Program-made: the position numbers and the translations under genes
Shown here: positions 51,313 through 60,995 of the stretch, one piece after another
Position numbering within the stretch: the first letter of the stretch is position 1
How the letters are laid out: every line of letters begins with the position of its first letter
Assembly: GCF_003111605.1 (NCBI RefSeq)
Contig: NZ_MZGU01000004.1
Coordinates: 310,001 to 374,000, forward strand
Reading direction: 5' to 3'
Source of the DNA: Methanobrevibacter woesei
GTDB lineage: Archaea; Methanobacteriota; Methanobacteria; Methanobacteriales; Methanobacteriaceae
DNA: 64,000 nucleotides
The notes under the pieces: model-generated
The model's input: the letters and a program-made list of their open reading frames with translations, nothing else
Told to the model about the DNA's origin: nothing
Databases searched by the model: none

Positions 51313-51524
51313 TATTCTCCCCATTTAGTTCTATTATTATCTACTGATGTTCTAACATCCATTATGTCATCACCTGCGGTTAAACTATTCTCACTTCTTT
51401 CCATATAATGTCTATAAATTAATAATGCGAAAATAGCTATTACAATTACTCCTCCAAATAATAGGATATATTCTGCGGCACCTTGTCCTGAATTGTCTAT
51501 GTTTTGTATGTTTTTGATGTTCAT
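51312..51524 (-). CDS. Class III signal peptide (type IV pilin-like) protein, 70 aa
   Basis: The 70-residue protein reads [20 protein letters not shown] and then one hydrophobic helix ([20 protein letters not shown]), followed by a short charged domain. The signal has the QxxxE pattern of archaeal pilins with DUF361-type domain. AGGTGATATC is the ribosome binding site and TTTTATAAAAAATAAG upstream (near 51555) is a TATA box. A second, smaller pilin-like gene follows at once. They could form a pilus or pseudopilus-like structure. Confidence 0.85.
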   Translation of the reverse strand: MNIKNIQNIDNSGQGAAEYILLFGGVIVIAIFALLIYRHYMERSENSLTAGDDIMDVRTSVDNNRTKWGE

Positions 51525-51742
51525 GATATCACCTATAGTAATACTTATTTTTTATAAAATATTAATATTACGATTTTATTTAAAGTTATTACTTTAATTT
51601 TTTCTTTATTCTTCTTTTTAGTTTTATTTTTGAAAATACAGGTAATATCTTCTAAAAAAACACTATATTTATAAAGTAAATTAGTTAATATTATATAATA
51701 GTTATTTTAATTTAAATTTAAAAAATTAAAGGGTGAATTTTT

Positions 51743-52864
51743 GTGGAAAAAATGGTTAAATTAATTTCAGGGTTTGTATTATTTATACTAGGTGTAGTTC
51801 TTGTATATGAAGCAAATTTATATCATTTACAAGACTTCTTATTGGTTATAGGATTTATTTTAGCAATTTGTGGTATTTTATTGATTTTAAATTATTTTAT
51901 TGATAATTCTGCAGATAAAACTGGTCGTGTAATCAAAGAAATCATTGACAAATCTCAGGATTACAGAAAAGATAACAAATCTGAAGATGATCCATCAAAA
52001 CCTTTAAAAGTCCGTCAGGAATTTAATGACTACAATGACTTTAATGAGGATTATGGTGAAGAAATAGATTTAAACAGTAATTATTTCGAGACTTCAGATG
52101 ATAGCTATAATGAAGATTTGTTCAGTACAAAATCTGAGTTTGATAATAAACTTAAATTCACTCCTAACTATGATAAACCTTTAAAAATTACTAGAAAACC
52201 TAAAAAACGTGCTAATCAGATGATGGATGAAATTCCATTGTCTTTTGATTATTCTCAAGACAAATCTGAAGAGATTAAAAAGGCTTTAGAAGTTGATGAT
52301 TCTCCAGTTTATGAGCCATTATCACAGGAAGTCTCTAAACCGGCTCCATCTTTATCTAGAGATATTAAAATTGATATTAATAATCCTGAATCTCTTCCAA
52401 TTCCTAAATCTTTACAAAGTTTCATTGTTTCAAATAATGGAATTATTACTGTTGAGGATGCATTTGAACATTTAATTTCAAATGTTAATAAGGAGGTTAT
52501 TCTTCAAATTCCTAGTTTAAACACATTATCTGATAGGGTTTTATCTCATATTCCAACCATTTACTCTAGAGTTTTAATTGAAGATATTGATGTTTCTGAT
52601 ATATCTTATATTATATTGATTTCATCCCTTCTTAAACAAGGAGTTCATATTAAGACTATTCCTAAAGTTAATAGTATTAATTTAATTGTAGACGATTCTA
52701 ATGCTTTAATTGTTTCTGATGGTTCAAATGTACAGTATGGTGCTCTTTACTCTGATAGAAATGGTGTTTCTCAGATTAGATCAACATTTGATAAAATATG
52801 GGCGTTTGCTAGTGATCTTGATGAAAATGTTATTTTGAGTTATTTAAATAAAGAAGGTGTTTAA
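51743..52864 (+). CDS. Membrane-anchored hypothetical protein
   Basis: The 373-residue protein has two membrane helices near the N-terminus (FVLFILGVVLVYEANL and FLLVIGFILAICGILLILNY), a long acidic, probably disordered cytosolic linker (residues about 65-220) and a C-terminal globular domain of about 150 residues. The start is GTG with GGGTGA upstream; an ATG three codons later is possible. The MBL hydrolase gene starts right after its stop, so the two are coupled. Function unknown. Confidence 0.68.
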   Translation: MEKMVKLISGFVLFILGVVLVYEANLYHLQDFLLVIGFILAICGILLILNYFIDNSADKTGRVIKEIIDKSQDYRKDNKSEDDPSKPLKVRQEFNDYNDFNEDYGEEIDLNSNYFETSDDSYNEDLFSTKSEFDNKLKFTPNYDKPLKITRKPKKRANQMMDEIPLSFDYSQDKSEEIKKALEVDDSPVYEPLSQEVSKPAPSLSRDIKIDINNPESLPIPKSLQSFIVSNNGIITVEDAFEHLISNVNKEVILQIPSLNTLSDRVLSHIPTIYSRVLIEDIDVSDISYIILISSLLKQGVHIKTIPKVNSINLIVDDSNALIVSDGSNVQYGALYSDRNGVSQIRSTFDKIWAFASDLDENVILSYLNKEGV

Positions 52865-53584
52865 ATGGAGATTAGATGGTTAGGTCATTCAGCTTTTGAG
52901 ATTATAACTGATGAAAATGTTAAAATATTGATTGATCCATTTATTAGTAACAATCCTACTTGTCCTGTGCCTGTTGAAGAGTTAAAACCAGATATTATTC
53001 TTGTTACTCATGGACATGCAGATCATCTTGGAGATGCAATGGAAATTTCTAATTTAACTCAAGCTCCAATAGCTGGAACTCATGAATTATCCTTATTTTT
53101 ATCAAAACAAGGAATTAGAAATATTTCTCTTAATCTAGGTGGTTCTTTTGTATTTAGAGATATTAAATTTACAATGTTAGAAGCAAAACACTCTGCTGAT
53201 ATTGATATTGTTGAAGAAACTGCACCTGGTGGTATTGCATGTGGATTTTTAATAACCTTCAGTGATGGAACTAAAATTTATCATGCTGGAGATACTGGAT
53301 TATTTGGTGATATGAAAACTATTATTGGTGAAATTTACAAGCCGGATATTGTTTTAGTGCCAATTGGTGATAAATTTACTATGGGTCCTTTTGAAGCAGC
53401 TCTTGCAACAAGATGGATGAATCCTAAAGTAGTTATTCCAATGCATTATAATACTTTTCCACCAATAGAACAAGACCCATTAATTTTTGCTAATTTTGTA
53501 AGTCAATTAAATCCTAATATTGATGTGGTAATTTTAAATCCTGATGAATATTTTAAATATGAAAATGAGAATTATAAAGATTAA
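52865..53584 (+). CDS. UPF0173-type metal-dependent hydrolase (metallo-beta-lactamase fold)
   Basis: The 239-residue protein has VTHGHADHLGDAME (HxHxDH), GTHELSLFL, the HAGDTGLFGDM motif and a late VVIPMHYNTFP histidine, as in UPF0173 proteins similar to UlaG. The substrate is unknown. It starts without gap after the membrane protein gene and ends overlapping 4 nt with the convergent rqcH gene. Confidence 0.88.
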   Translation: MEIRWLGHSAFEIITDENVKILIDPFISNNPTCPVPVEELKPDIILVTHGHADHLGDAMEISNLTQAPIAGTHELSLFLSKQGIRNISLNLGGSFVFRDIKFTMLEAKHSADIDIVEETAPGGIACGFLITFSDGTKIYHAGDTGLFGDMKTIIGEIYKPDIVLVPIGDKFTMGPFEAALATRWMNPKVVIPMHYNTFPPIEQDPLIFANFVSQLNPNIDVVILNPDEYFKYENENYKD

Positions 53585-55581
53585 TTCTCATATTTTTTTC
53601 TTTGATGATATTCAGTGTCAATATCACATTTTCCAGAAGGTAAAACCCTTATTACATCATCTAGTGTTAATAAGTCATTTTCATTTATTTTATGTAATAC
53701 TTTTTTAGCTATTGCTTCTTTTTTTGTATATCCTGGTTTTAAGACAACATAATTTTCACAATGTGCTTCTAAAGCATCTACGGGTCCTGCCATTATTCTT
53801 TTTCCTTCATAATCCACAATTCCAATAGCTATTTGAACTTTTGCACTTCTTATGTAATGGCGGTTTCCTCTTATTACAAAAGATCCTTTTGGTAAAAATT
53901 CTCCTGCTTCTGGAGTTTTTGATACTTGCTCTGGATGGACCCAAAATACGTCCTGTGTTGAGAAACCTTTTGACCAAGCAGATGAAAATGATGCTGCAAA
54001 ACTAGCTGATTCTTTTAGAGTATTTTCATTTACTTCATTACCTTCTAGTTTAATAGCAATTGATGTTGCACCATGTATATCTGCATGTAAATAAATATCA
54101 TTATTGTCTAAATATTTTTTTACAACACTTTCATTGGTGTTTGCATCACGCCCTCCAATTACAAGAATGTTATCTGAGGATATGAACCATCTTAATTTTT
54201 CATACCATTTCAAATTCTTTTTAACTCTCTTTTTAGGAACTGAAATGTTCTCCATTGCAATGTCCTTTTTAGCTTTAATCTTTTCAAGCTGTTTTTTAGT
54301 ATTTTCAATAGCTATTAATGCACCTTTTATTTTTCTTTTAGCTTTTTTAGCTTTTTCATAGTATATTTCAGCATTTTCAGGAATTGTTAACTTTGGATTT
54401 ATATTTATGCTTGTATCATCTATTTTTAAGGTTAAATTGCCTAATTTGTCAATTGATTCGTAAGTTTCTGCTTCTTTTAATCCATCTTTTTTAGCTTTTT
54501 TCAAAGTTTTGCCAATTTCTTTAAAAGAGTAGTCCTTACTTCTTGCTTGGTTTACAACATTTGCTAAGTTTTCAATTATTGTGTAATTAGAATAGATTAC
54601 TTCTCCTTTATTTTGACATGTTTCAATTGTCTCTTCAAAATTAGCAACTGTTTCTTCTTGTAAATGCAATCTTTTTTCAAACTTATTTACTTTTTTATTC
54701 CAAGCTGCTTCTTTGATGTTTTTAATATCACTGTTTACTTTTTTAGAGTAGAATTCATCACAAGCTTCATCAAAGGTTTCATAAGTTTCCTTTTCAAAAT
54801 CTTTGTATTGGATTAAATCTATAGGTACAACATCTTCTTTTTCACCTTTGACAATTTGAGGGGTGTAATTTTCATTTGTTAATTCATCAAAAATAGATTT
54901 GAGTCCTTTGTATAAACTGTTAACTTCTTTTTCATTTAATTCACTTGCAGGTGTATTTTTATCAATATCCTCAAATTCATTTGCCCTTAAAATAATTTCT
55001 TCAGCATATAAACTTCCAAGACCATTGGTAGCTAGTGTACGTACAATATCACTATCTGAATTTGCAAATAATTCTTTTAATTCATCCTCAGTAATTGTAA
55101 TTGGGTTGATTCCTCTTTCACTTGGAAATATGTACTCTCTTTTAGAGCTAATATCTCTTGTACTCCAGTGTTTCCTTTTTAATGGTAGAATAATATTATT
55201 TTCATCATCTAAAAGGATTATATTTCCTTTATCAAATAATTCAACAATTATTGTGTAAAATTTATCTTTTTTCACTTTAATTTCAACAACACGATCAAAA
55301 TTATGTTGGGTTACACTTACAACATTTGCCCCTTTTAATCTTTTTCTTAGAAGCATTGGAAAAGTTGGAGGATTAGTAGGATTTTCTAAGGGGTATTGGC
55401 TTGTATGTATACGTTTTCCACATTGCATTACTAAATCCACCCTTCCTTTTCCAGCAACATGGAATCTCATAACAACAATATCATTGGTAGGTTGAAAAGA
55501 TTTATCTACCCTAGCACCTGTTAATAATTTATTTAATTCATCGCTTATTGTGAAAACATCTACATTGGACATTGATTTCAT
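53581..55581 (-). CDS. rqcH: NFACT-family ribosome quality control protein RqcH (NEMF/Rqc2-like)
   Basis: RqcH binds stalled 50S-peptidyl-tRNA complexes and adds C-terminal alanine tails. The 666-residue protein has the NFACT-N domain (SNVDVFTISDELNKLLTGAR with VDKSFQ), a long central coiled coil (residues about 290-440) and the NFACT-R domain (WFISSDNILVIGGRDANTNE, then HADIHGATSIAIK). AGGTGTTAGA precedes the ATG. The C-terminus overlaps the MBL gene on the other strand by 4 nt. Confidence 0.9.
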   Translation of the reverse strand: MKSMSNVDVFTISDELNKLLTGARVDKSFQPTNDIVVMRFHVAGKGRVDLVMQCGKRIHTSQYPLENPTNPPTFPMLLRKRLKGANVVSVTQHNFDRVVEIKVKKDKFYTIIVELFDKGNIILLDDENNIILPLKRKHWSTRDISSKREYIFPSERGINPITITEDELKELFANSDSDIVRTLATNGLGSLYAEEIILRANEFEDIDKNTPASELNEKEVNSLYKGLKSIFDELTNENYTPQIVKGEKEDVVPIDLIQYKDFEKETYETFDEACDEFYSKKVNSDIKNIKEAAWNKKVNKFEKRLHLQEETVANFEETIETCQNKGEVIYSNYTIIENLANVVNQARSKDYSFKEIGKTLKKAKKDGLKEAETYESIDKLGNLTLKIDDTSININPKLTIPENAEIYYEKAKKAKRKIKGALIAIENTKKQLEKIKAKKDIAMENISVPKKRVKKNLKWYEKLRWFISSDNILVIGGRDANTNESVVKKYLDNNDIYLHADIHGATSIAIKLEGNEVNENTLKESASFAASFSSAWSKGFSTQDVFWVHPEQVSKTPEAGEFLPKGSFVIRGNRHYIRSAKVQIAIGIVDYEGKRIMAGPVDALEAHCENYVVLKPGYTKKEAIAKKVLHKINENDLLTLDDVIRVLPSGKCDIDTEYHQRKKYEN

Positions 55582-55672
55582 TCTAACACCTATCTTACTA
55601 ATAAATTTAAATACTATTATCTTAATATAGTTTTATTGAATACATTTTTTTAATTAACTTTGGAGGATTTTA

Positions 55673-55951
55673 ATGGACACTACTGTTAAAGTTACAAGCA
55701 TTCATGTAATATTTGGTATTGTGGCTGCAGCTATTTCATTTATCTTTTCCACTGGTTGGATTGGGTTTAAAAATGATGTTTTTGCAGGAATTTTGCCTTT
55801 TATAATTTTATACTTTGTAGGCCAATTTACTCAAAAATTATTTGGTGATGAAGTAAGTGGATTCTCCCAATGGTTGTGGGATGGAATTTTACCATTTGGA
55901 TTCATGTGGATTATTGCATTCACAGTTCTTTATAATTACATTCCATTTTAA
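55673..55951 (+). CDS. Small three-span membrane protein, possibly EMC6-like
   Basis: The 92-residue protein has three hydrophobic segments (IHVIFGIVAAAISFIFSTG, VFAGILPFIILYFVGQFTQ, GILPFGFMWIIAFTVLYNYI). Size and topology fit the archaeal EMC6-like family (once DUF5379), relatives of the ER membrane insertase subunit. TTGGAGGATTTTA gives a good ribosome binding site. Assignment from topology and memory only. Confidence 0.6.
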   Translation: MDTTVKVTSIHVIFGIVAAAISFIFSTGWIGFKNDVFAGILPFIILYFVGQFTQKLFGDEVSGFSQWLWDGILPFGFMWIIAFTVLYNYIPF

Positions 55952-55965
55952 TTAACTTATTTTAT

Positions 55966-57780
55966 TTAAGTATAAAAAATCCAAATTATTACAATTATTA
56001 TTGCAGATATAAAAAGTACAGGAGCTATAATTTTACTAACAGCAACTATTGAACTAATGGTTGAAATTAATTCTGTTGAATTGGTTGGACCAAAAGTCTT
56101 TAAGTTCTCTATTTTTTCAGTTCCTGTTCCAACTTCTACTTCTTCTAAATCATCAATAGCTTTTATAACACTTTCTTTTATATATTCAGTGATTTCAGGT
56201 CTTTTTGTTAAACCAATAGGGTTGTATCCTCTTGAAATAGTATTTACTGAATGAGTATCTGTAGTCATTACTTCTACTTCATCAATACCTAGTTCTTTTA
56301 CAGTATCTATTATTTCTGCTCTAAATCCTATTTCCATATTATTTGAATCAAATAGGATATATGCAGTTTTTTGATTTGCAACTTCTATAACCATTGTTTT
56401 TATTCCACTTTCTCCAACACCTTCATTTTTACCTAAATCATTCATTGGATTTTCATAACATCCTACTTTTATGTCATAGTATTCATTCTCAAGATCTATT
56501 TTATCAATAGCTGTAATTATCTCGAATACTTCATCATTTCCAGGTAAAACTCCTCCACTTTCTGGAGTGAATGAATTATGGCAATCAACAATTATAGAAT
56601 CTTGAACCTTACATCTACTTTTACTTTGAGTCATCATTGTAAGACCCACACCAAATTCAATGTCATCACTTCCCTCAGGTGCAAAAGTAGATAAAATAAC
56701 CATTCCCTTATTGAAGAATTGAACACCAATATTTGCTTTTTCTTCTTTATATCTTTTGAATAAAGTTGCTTTAGGGGAGTATTCCACTTTTTCAAGGCCT
56801 GTTTTTATTGCACTTTCAATTTTATCAAGTTCACGGGTAGCAACTGGATTAAAATCATGTGTTGAAGGACCATGTGCTATCATTGTAAAGTGATTAAAAC
56901 GTTCTGCCAATATTGTAGGCATGTTTGAACCACCAATATCTCCTAAAGGACCTGGATGTACTGAAGGACTAACAAATAATGATTTTATTCCTTTTTTAGT
57001 TCTAAAACTTATGAAAGTTACAACAGTACTAATTGGTTCTCCCATGTTGTCAAATAAGGATTCTAAAGATTTTGATCCTTCATTCATATGTGCAATAAAT
57101 AAGCTTAATAAATCAAGAATTCCAATTCCTAGATTTTTCTTCATTGGGGATTCTACTACTGTAATAAATGAATAAATAGCTAAAATAAAGATTACGCTTC
57201 CTACAATTACTTTTAGTATCATTGAACCTAAACTGGAATCTATAATTGGACTGTATGATGAAAAGTAAGACACTAAAACATACATAGCTAAAATTAACAA
57301 TGGCTGGATAGTACCAATCATTGCAGACCTTCTAAAACTTATTTTTGTAACACTCCAGAGTATTAATGTGTTTAATCCAAAAATTAAGACACATCCAAAA
57401 AGTAAACAGTTTATGAATACATTAGCGTGGAATAGTGCTCCAATTATAGTACCTATGATTAGTATAGCAGAAATAAATGTCATTGAAAGTAGTGAAAGAA
57501 ACATTGAATGTTTTGTTTTAAGGTTAATTCCATGCAAAGAATCAATTCCACGTTGATCAATTCCTCCACTTATTATTGAACTAATTCCAAGAACTCCAAA
57601 TCCAAAAGAACCACCATATAATATTTTTTCTATTATTCCATAAGGATATTCATTTCCAATGAGAAAAATCAATGCTCCACTTATGAAACTTATGAAAATA
57701 ATAGTTAAAATGGAGTTTTTTGTTTTAGGGAGGGTTGTTATATATTTAGATAACCCTGCTACACTGCTCATACTTGACAT
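55966..57780 (-). CDS. DUF2070 family membrane protein
   Basis: The 604-residue protein has about six to seven N-terminal membrane spans, a soluble domain of about 330 residues and a C-terminal span (IIAPVLFISAIIIVIIWIFY). The soluble domain keeps conserved polar clusters: SPSVHPGPLGDIGGSNMP, HGPSTHDFNPVA, IVDCHNSFTPESGGV and TTDTHSVNTISRGYNPIG, whose His/Asp content suggests metal-dependent hydrolysis. This matches archaeal DUF2070, of unknown function. Confidence 0.82.
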   Translation of the reverse strand: MSSMSSVAGLSKYITTLPKTKNSILTIIFISFISGALIFLIGNEYPYGIIEKILYGGSFGFGVLGISSIISGGIDQRGIDSLHGINLKTKHSMFLSLLSMTFISAILIIGTIIGALFHANVFINCLLFGCVLIFGLNTLILWSVTKISFRRSAMIGTIQPLLILAMYVLVSYFSSYSPIIDSSLGSMILKVIVGSVIFILAIYSFITVVESPMKKNLGIGILDLLSLFIAHMNEGSKSLESLFDNMGEPISTVVTFISFRTKKGIKSLFVSPSVHPGPLGDIGGSNMPTILAERFNHFTMIAHGPSTHDFNPVATRELDKIESAIKTGLEKVEYSPKATLFKRYKEEKANIGVQFFNKGMVILSTFAPEGSDDIEFGVGLTMMTQSKSRCKVQDSIIVDCHNSFTPESGGVLPGNDEVFEIITAIDKIDLENEYYDIKVGCYENPMNDLGKNEGVGESGIKTMVIEVANQKTAYILFDSNNMEIGFRAEIIDTVKELGIDEVEVMTTDTHSVNTISRGYNPIGLTKRPEITEYIKESVIKAIDDLEEVEVGTGTEKIENLKTFGPTNSTELISTISSIVAVSKIIAPVLFISAIIIVIIWIFYT

Positions 57781-57940
57781 TTTTAATCCTCTTTAAAATT
57801 TAGCCATTAAATTTATTAAATCTATAAATTCTAATAATATAGTATAATTTTAATTTTTTAGAATTTTATATTTTATTATATTAATCTTATTTAGAGTTTA
57901 TATTAATATAAGTATTAATAAATATTTAATAGGTGAATTT

Positions 57941-58471
57941 ATGATAAATTTAGAAGTTCCTGTTAAAGATATGGATTTAACTAAGTTGAAAGCAGGGGAT
58001 GTAATTAGTTTAACTGGTAATATATTAACTGCAAGAGACCAAGCTCATAAAAGAATTCTTGAGCAAGGTGCTCCTTGTGATATTGAAGGAGCAGCTATTT
58101 TTCATGCAGGTCCTATTATAACTAATAAAGGAAGCGAAGATGACCCTGAATATGAAATTGTTGCAGTAGGTCCAACAACATCTATGAGAATGAATCCTTA
58201 TCAAAAAGATGTAATAGCTCTTGGTCCTAAAATTGTCATTGGAAAAGGAGGTATGGATGATACTGTAAGAGAAGCTTTAAAAGAACATAATGCAATTTAT
58301 GTTGTAGCTACTGGTGGTTGTGCCGCATTATATGTTGATGCAGTTGAAAAAATTGAAAGTGTGGACTGGTTAGACTTAGGAATGCCTGAAGCTATGTGGA
58401 ATCTTAAAGTTGACTCCTTTGGACCTTTAATAGTAGCTATGGATAGTCATGGTAATAGTTTATATGATTAA
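57941..58471 (+). CDS. fumB: Fumarate hydratase class I, beta subunit
   Basis: The two-subunit 4Fe-4S fumarase converts malate to fumarate in the incomplete reductive TCA path. The 176-residue protein matches the C-terminal (beta) part: GDVISLTGNILTARDQAHKR, AAIFHAGPI, VGPTTSMRMNPYQKD and IGKGGMDDTVREA, with GGCAALYVDAVEKIE. AGGTGAATTT precedes the ATG. The alpha subunit is not nearby. Its product feeds TfrAB, of which TfrB is encoded at 3301-4779. Confidence 0.92.
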   Translation: MINLEVPVKDMDLTKLKAGDVISLTGNILTARDQAHKRILEQGAPCDIEGAAIFHAGPIITNKGSEDDPEYEIVAVGPTTSMRMNPYQKDVIALGPKIVIGKGGMDDTVREALKEHNAIYVVATGGCAALYVDAVEKIESVDWLDLGMPEAMWNLKVDSFGPLIVAMDSHGNSLYD

Positions 58472-58591
58472 ATCCAGTTTTTAATTAGTATTCTTTTCAA
58501 ATCAAATGGATTATTTTATATACTATACATAAAATAATTATTTTTATAATTCATTTTCTATTTTTAGAAAATTATTCGGGAAGTGTTATTG

Positions 58592-58918
58592 ATGGCAGAT
58601 GATATTAATGAAGTTGCTGCTAAAAAATTAAAATCAAGAGTAAGAAAAATTAAAAAAGTTAACAAAAGTGAAGAAGAAAAAGAAAAATTCTTTGATCAAT
58701 TAGGTGTTTCTGTTGAAATTTACATGCCTAATAGAAAACCTGAAGAAGTTAGTGATAGCTTAATCTTTTGGACTACTCCTGAAGGTAAAATTGTAGATGC
58801 AGAATTCTCTTATGAAGAACCTGAAAATGAAAAATTTGCTCAAGTTCCAGTTGATGTAAAAGACTTAAAAGCATTTGTTGAAGCATTTAAAGACTTTAAA
58901 TTAGAGTTAGATGAATAA
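58592..58918 (+). CDS. Small hypothetical protein
   Basis: The 108-residue protein has a very basic N-terminal helix (AAKKLKSRVRKIKKVNK) and an acidic C-terminal part (DLKAFVEAFKDFKLELDE). No known domain recognised. I start at the ATG 58592 (MADDINEVAAK), with GGAAG upstream; a GTG three codons earlier is possible. It ends 2 nt before the MJ0158-family gene, so they are coupled. Confidence 0.68.
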   Translation: MADDINEVAAKKLKSRVRKIKKVNKSEEEKEKFFDQLGVSVEIYMPNRKPEEVSDSLIFWTTPEGKIVDAEFSYEEPENEKFAQVPVDVKDLKAFVEAFKDFKLELDE

Positions 58919-58920
58919 CT

Positions 58921-60066
58921 ATGATAGTAAATAATTCTTTAGATGAAGTTAAGAAAAGAGAAAATGCTTTATCAGTTATTAAAGGCATCGTTGAAAATAA
59001 AGGTCGTGACCATTTATTTGATTTAACTGGACTTGCTGGTGGATTCATTGCTTCCAAAGATGAATTAAGTCTTCTTGAAACATACATTGGTCCAGCAGTT
59101 TTCGAAGAGGATTTACAAAAAGTCGGTATTGAACATATGGGTGGAGAAAAAATATTTCCACTTAACAGAACTTCCTCTGGTATTCTAGCTACTATTTTAG
59201 CTTTGGTGGAGGAAGACAGCTATGTTGTTCATTATCTTCCAAAATTACCTGCCCATCCATCAATTCCTAGAAGTTGTAATTTAGTTAATGCAAACTATTT
59301 GGAATTTGATGATTTTGAAGAGTTTTATATACCTGAAAACACTTCATTAGTTGTAGTTACTGGCTCTACAATGGATCTTCAAGTTATTGATGAAGAAAAA
59401 TTCAAAAAGGTTATTGATGCAGCTCATAGTCAGAATATACCAGTTCTTGTTGATGATGCTTCTGGAGCTCGTCTTAGAACTGTTATTTTTAATCAGAAAA
59501 AGGCTTGTGATTTAGGGGCTGATATTGCAATTACCAGTACTGATAAATTAATGCCAGGTCCTAGAGGAGGATTAATGGCTGGTCGTGAAGAATTAGTTAA
59601 TAAAATTAAGGCTAAAGCTAATCAATTTGGTTTGGAAGCCCAACCCCCTTCTGTACTAGCTATGCTCAATGGTTTAAAAGCATTTAATGGTGATGCATTA
59701 ATTGATAGCTTTTCTAGAAAAGATGAGCTTTATGATTTGTTAAGTAAGGATTATGATATTTTTGAAAAAACTCCTAATGGAGTAATGTTAAGTCCTGAAA
59801 AATTAGCCAGTTATTTAGACACTGATTTATGCGATTCTGATTTATCATTTATCTTATCAATGATTCTTTTAAAAGAAGAGGGAATTATTACTATTCCTGC
59901 TGTATCTATGCCTGGAGCTTCTGCAACTATCAGATTTGATTTATCTACTCAGGATGCAGTAAAATTAGAATTAAATCAACTAATTAATAAAATAAATTCT
60001 TCTTTTGACATGCTAAAAGAAGTAATAAAAAATAAAGAAAAGTGTAAAGAGATTGTATTTAATTAA
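58921..60066 (+). CDS. PLP-dependent enzyme, MJ0158 (SelA-like, UPF0425) family
   Basis: The 381-residue protein is a fold-type I PLP enzyme related to SelA. It has TGLAGGFIASKDE, LNRTSSGILATILAL, VDDASGARLRTVIFN and the lysine region SSTDKLMPGPRGGLMAG (here in the ITSTDKLMPGPRGG stretch). Archaeal MJ0158-family members do not make selenocysteyl-tRNA; their substrate is unknown. It converges on birA with a 4-nt overlap. Confidence 0.88.
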   Translation: MIVNNSLDEVKKRENALSVIKGIVENKGRDHLFDLTGLAGGFIASKDELSLLETYIGPAVFEEDLQKVGIEHMGGEKIFPLNRTSSGILATILALVEEDSYVVHYLPKLPAHPSIPRSCNLVNANYLEFDDFEEFYIPENTSLVVVTGSTMDLQVIDEEKFKKVIDAAHSQNIPVLVDDASGARLRTVIFNQKKACDLGADIAITSTDKLMPGPRGGLMAGREELVNKIKAKANQFGLEAQPPSVLAMLNGLKAFNGDALIDSFSRKDELYDLLSKDYDIFEKTPNGVMLSPEKLASYLDTDLCDSDLSFILSMILLKEEGIITIPAVSMPGASATIRFDLSTQDAVKLELNQLINKINSSFDMLKEVIKNKEKCKEIVFN

Positions 60067-60980
60067 TTTTTAATAATACATTCTCCTGATACTACTTTTT
60101 CTAATGTTCCATCTATTTTTTCAACTATTAATGCGCCTTCTTTGTTTATACCAGTAACATATCCATCGTAGGTTTTATTATATGGTTTTCTAACTTCAAC
60201 AATTTTACCGATGGTATATGAACGTTTTCTCCATTGATTTAATACGTTTTCATATTCTCCATCAATGAAAAGTTTACATATTTTTTCAAATTCTTCTAAA
60301 AATGTTCTTATAATGTCATTTTCATCGAATTCTTTTCCAGTGATTACTTTGAGGGAGGTTATTTTTCCTTGAAGGTCATCAGAGAAATCACTTAAATCTA
60401 GATTGACATCAAGACCTACACCAACAATAATACTTTCAATTGTGTTGAATTTAGCAATAGCTTCGGTTAGAATACCAGATACTTTTTCACCATTAATTAA
60501 GACATCATTTGGCCATTTAATTTCAACATCTTCAATACCTAATCTTTCTAAAGTTTTTGCAACAGCTACACCAGTAGCTAAGGTAATCATTGGAAGTTTT
60601 GAGTAGTCTATGCGTGGATTTAAAATGATAGATAACCAAACTCCTCCAAGTGGTGAATCCCATGGTTTTCCAGATCTTCCTTTTGCATTTGTCTGTTTTT
60701 CAGAAATTATAACAGTACCATCAGAGACTTTATTTTCAGCAAAGAATTTAGCTACTGTGTTAGTTGACATTACTTCTTTGAAAATGTATATCTCTTTTCC
60801 AATAAAGGAAGTATTTAAATCTTTAGTGATTTTTTCTTTTTGGATATGTTCGGTTTTTTCTTCACCTAATTCTTTAACATTATCAAAGAATTTATGAATA
60901 TCTAATTGGGATAATTCTTTTAAAGATTCTTTAGATAATATTCCTTCTTTTTCTAAAAGTTTACTTATTTCATCGCGCAT
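60063..60980 (-). CDS. birA: Biotin protein ligase
   Basis: The enzyme attaches biotin to the carrier subunit of pyruvate carboxylase. The 305-residue protein has an N-terminal helical part of about 80 residues without a clear DNA-binding motif, then the ligase domain: STNTVAKFFAEN, KGRSGKPWDSPLGGVWLS (biotin/AMP loop; GRSGK replaces the usual GRGRRGR), IKWPNDVLINGEKVSGIL and GVGLDVNLDL. GGAG precedes the ATG at 8 nt. It lies 15 nt after pycA, the arrangement known from Methanothermobacter. Confidence 0.92.
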   Translation of the reverse strand: MRDEISKLLEKEGILSKESLKELSQLDIHKFFDNVKELGEEKTEHIQKEKITKDLNTSFIGKEIYIFKEVMSTNTVAKFFAENKVSDGTVIISEKQTNAKGRSGKPWDSPLGGVWLSIILNPRIDYSKLPMITLATGVAVAKTLERLGIEDVEIKWPNDVLINGEKVSGILTEAIAKFNTIESIIVGVGLDVNLDLSDFSDDLQGKITSLKVITGKEFDENDIIRTFLEEFEKICKLFIDGEYENVLNQWRKRSYTIGKIVEVRKPYNKTYDGYVTGINKEGALIVEKIDGTLEKVVSGECIIKN

Positions 60981-60995
60981 TGGAATATCTCCAGA

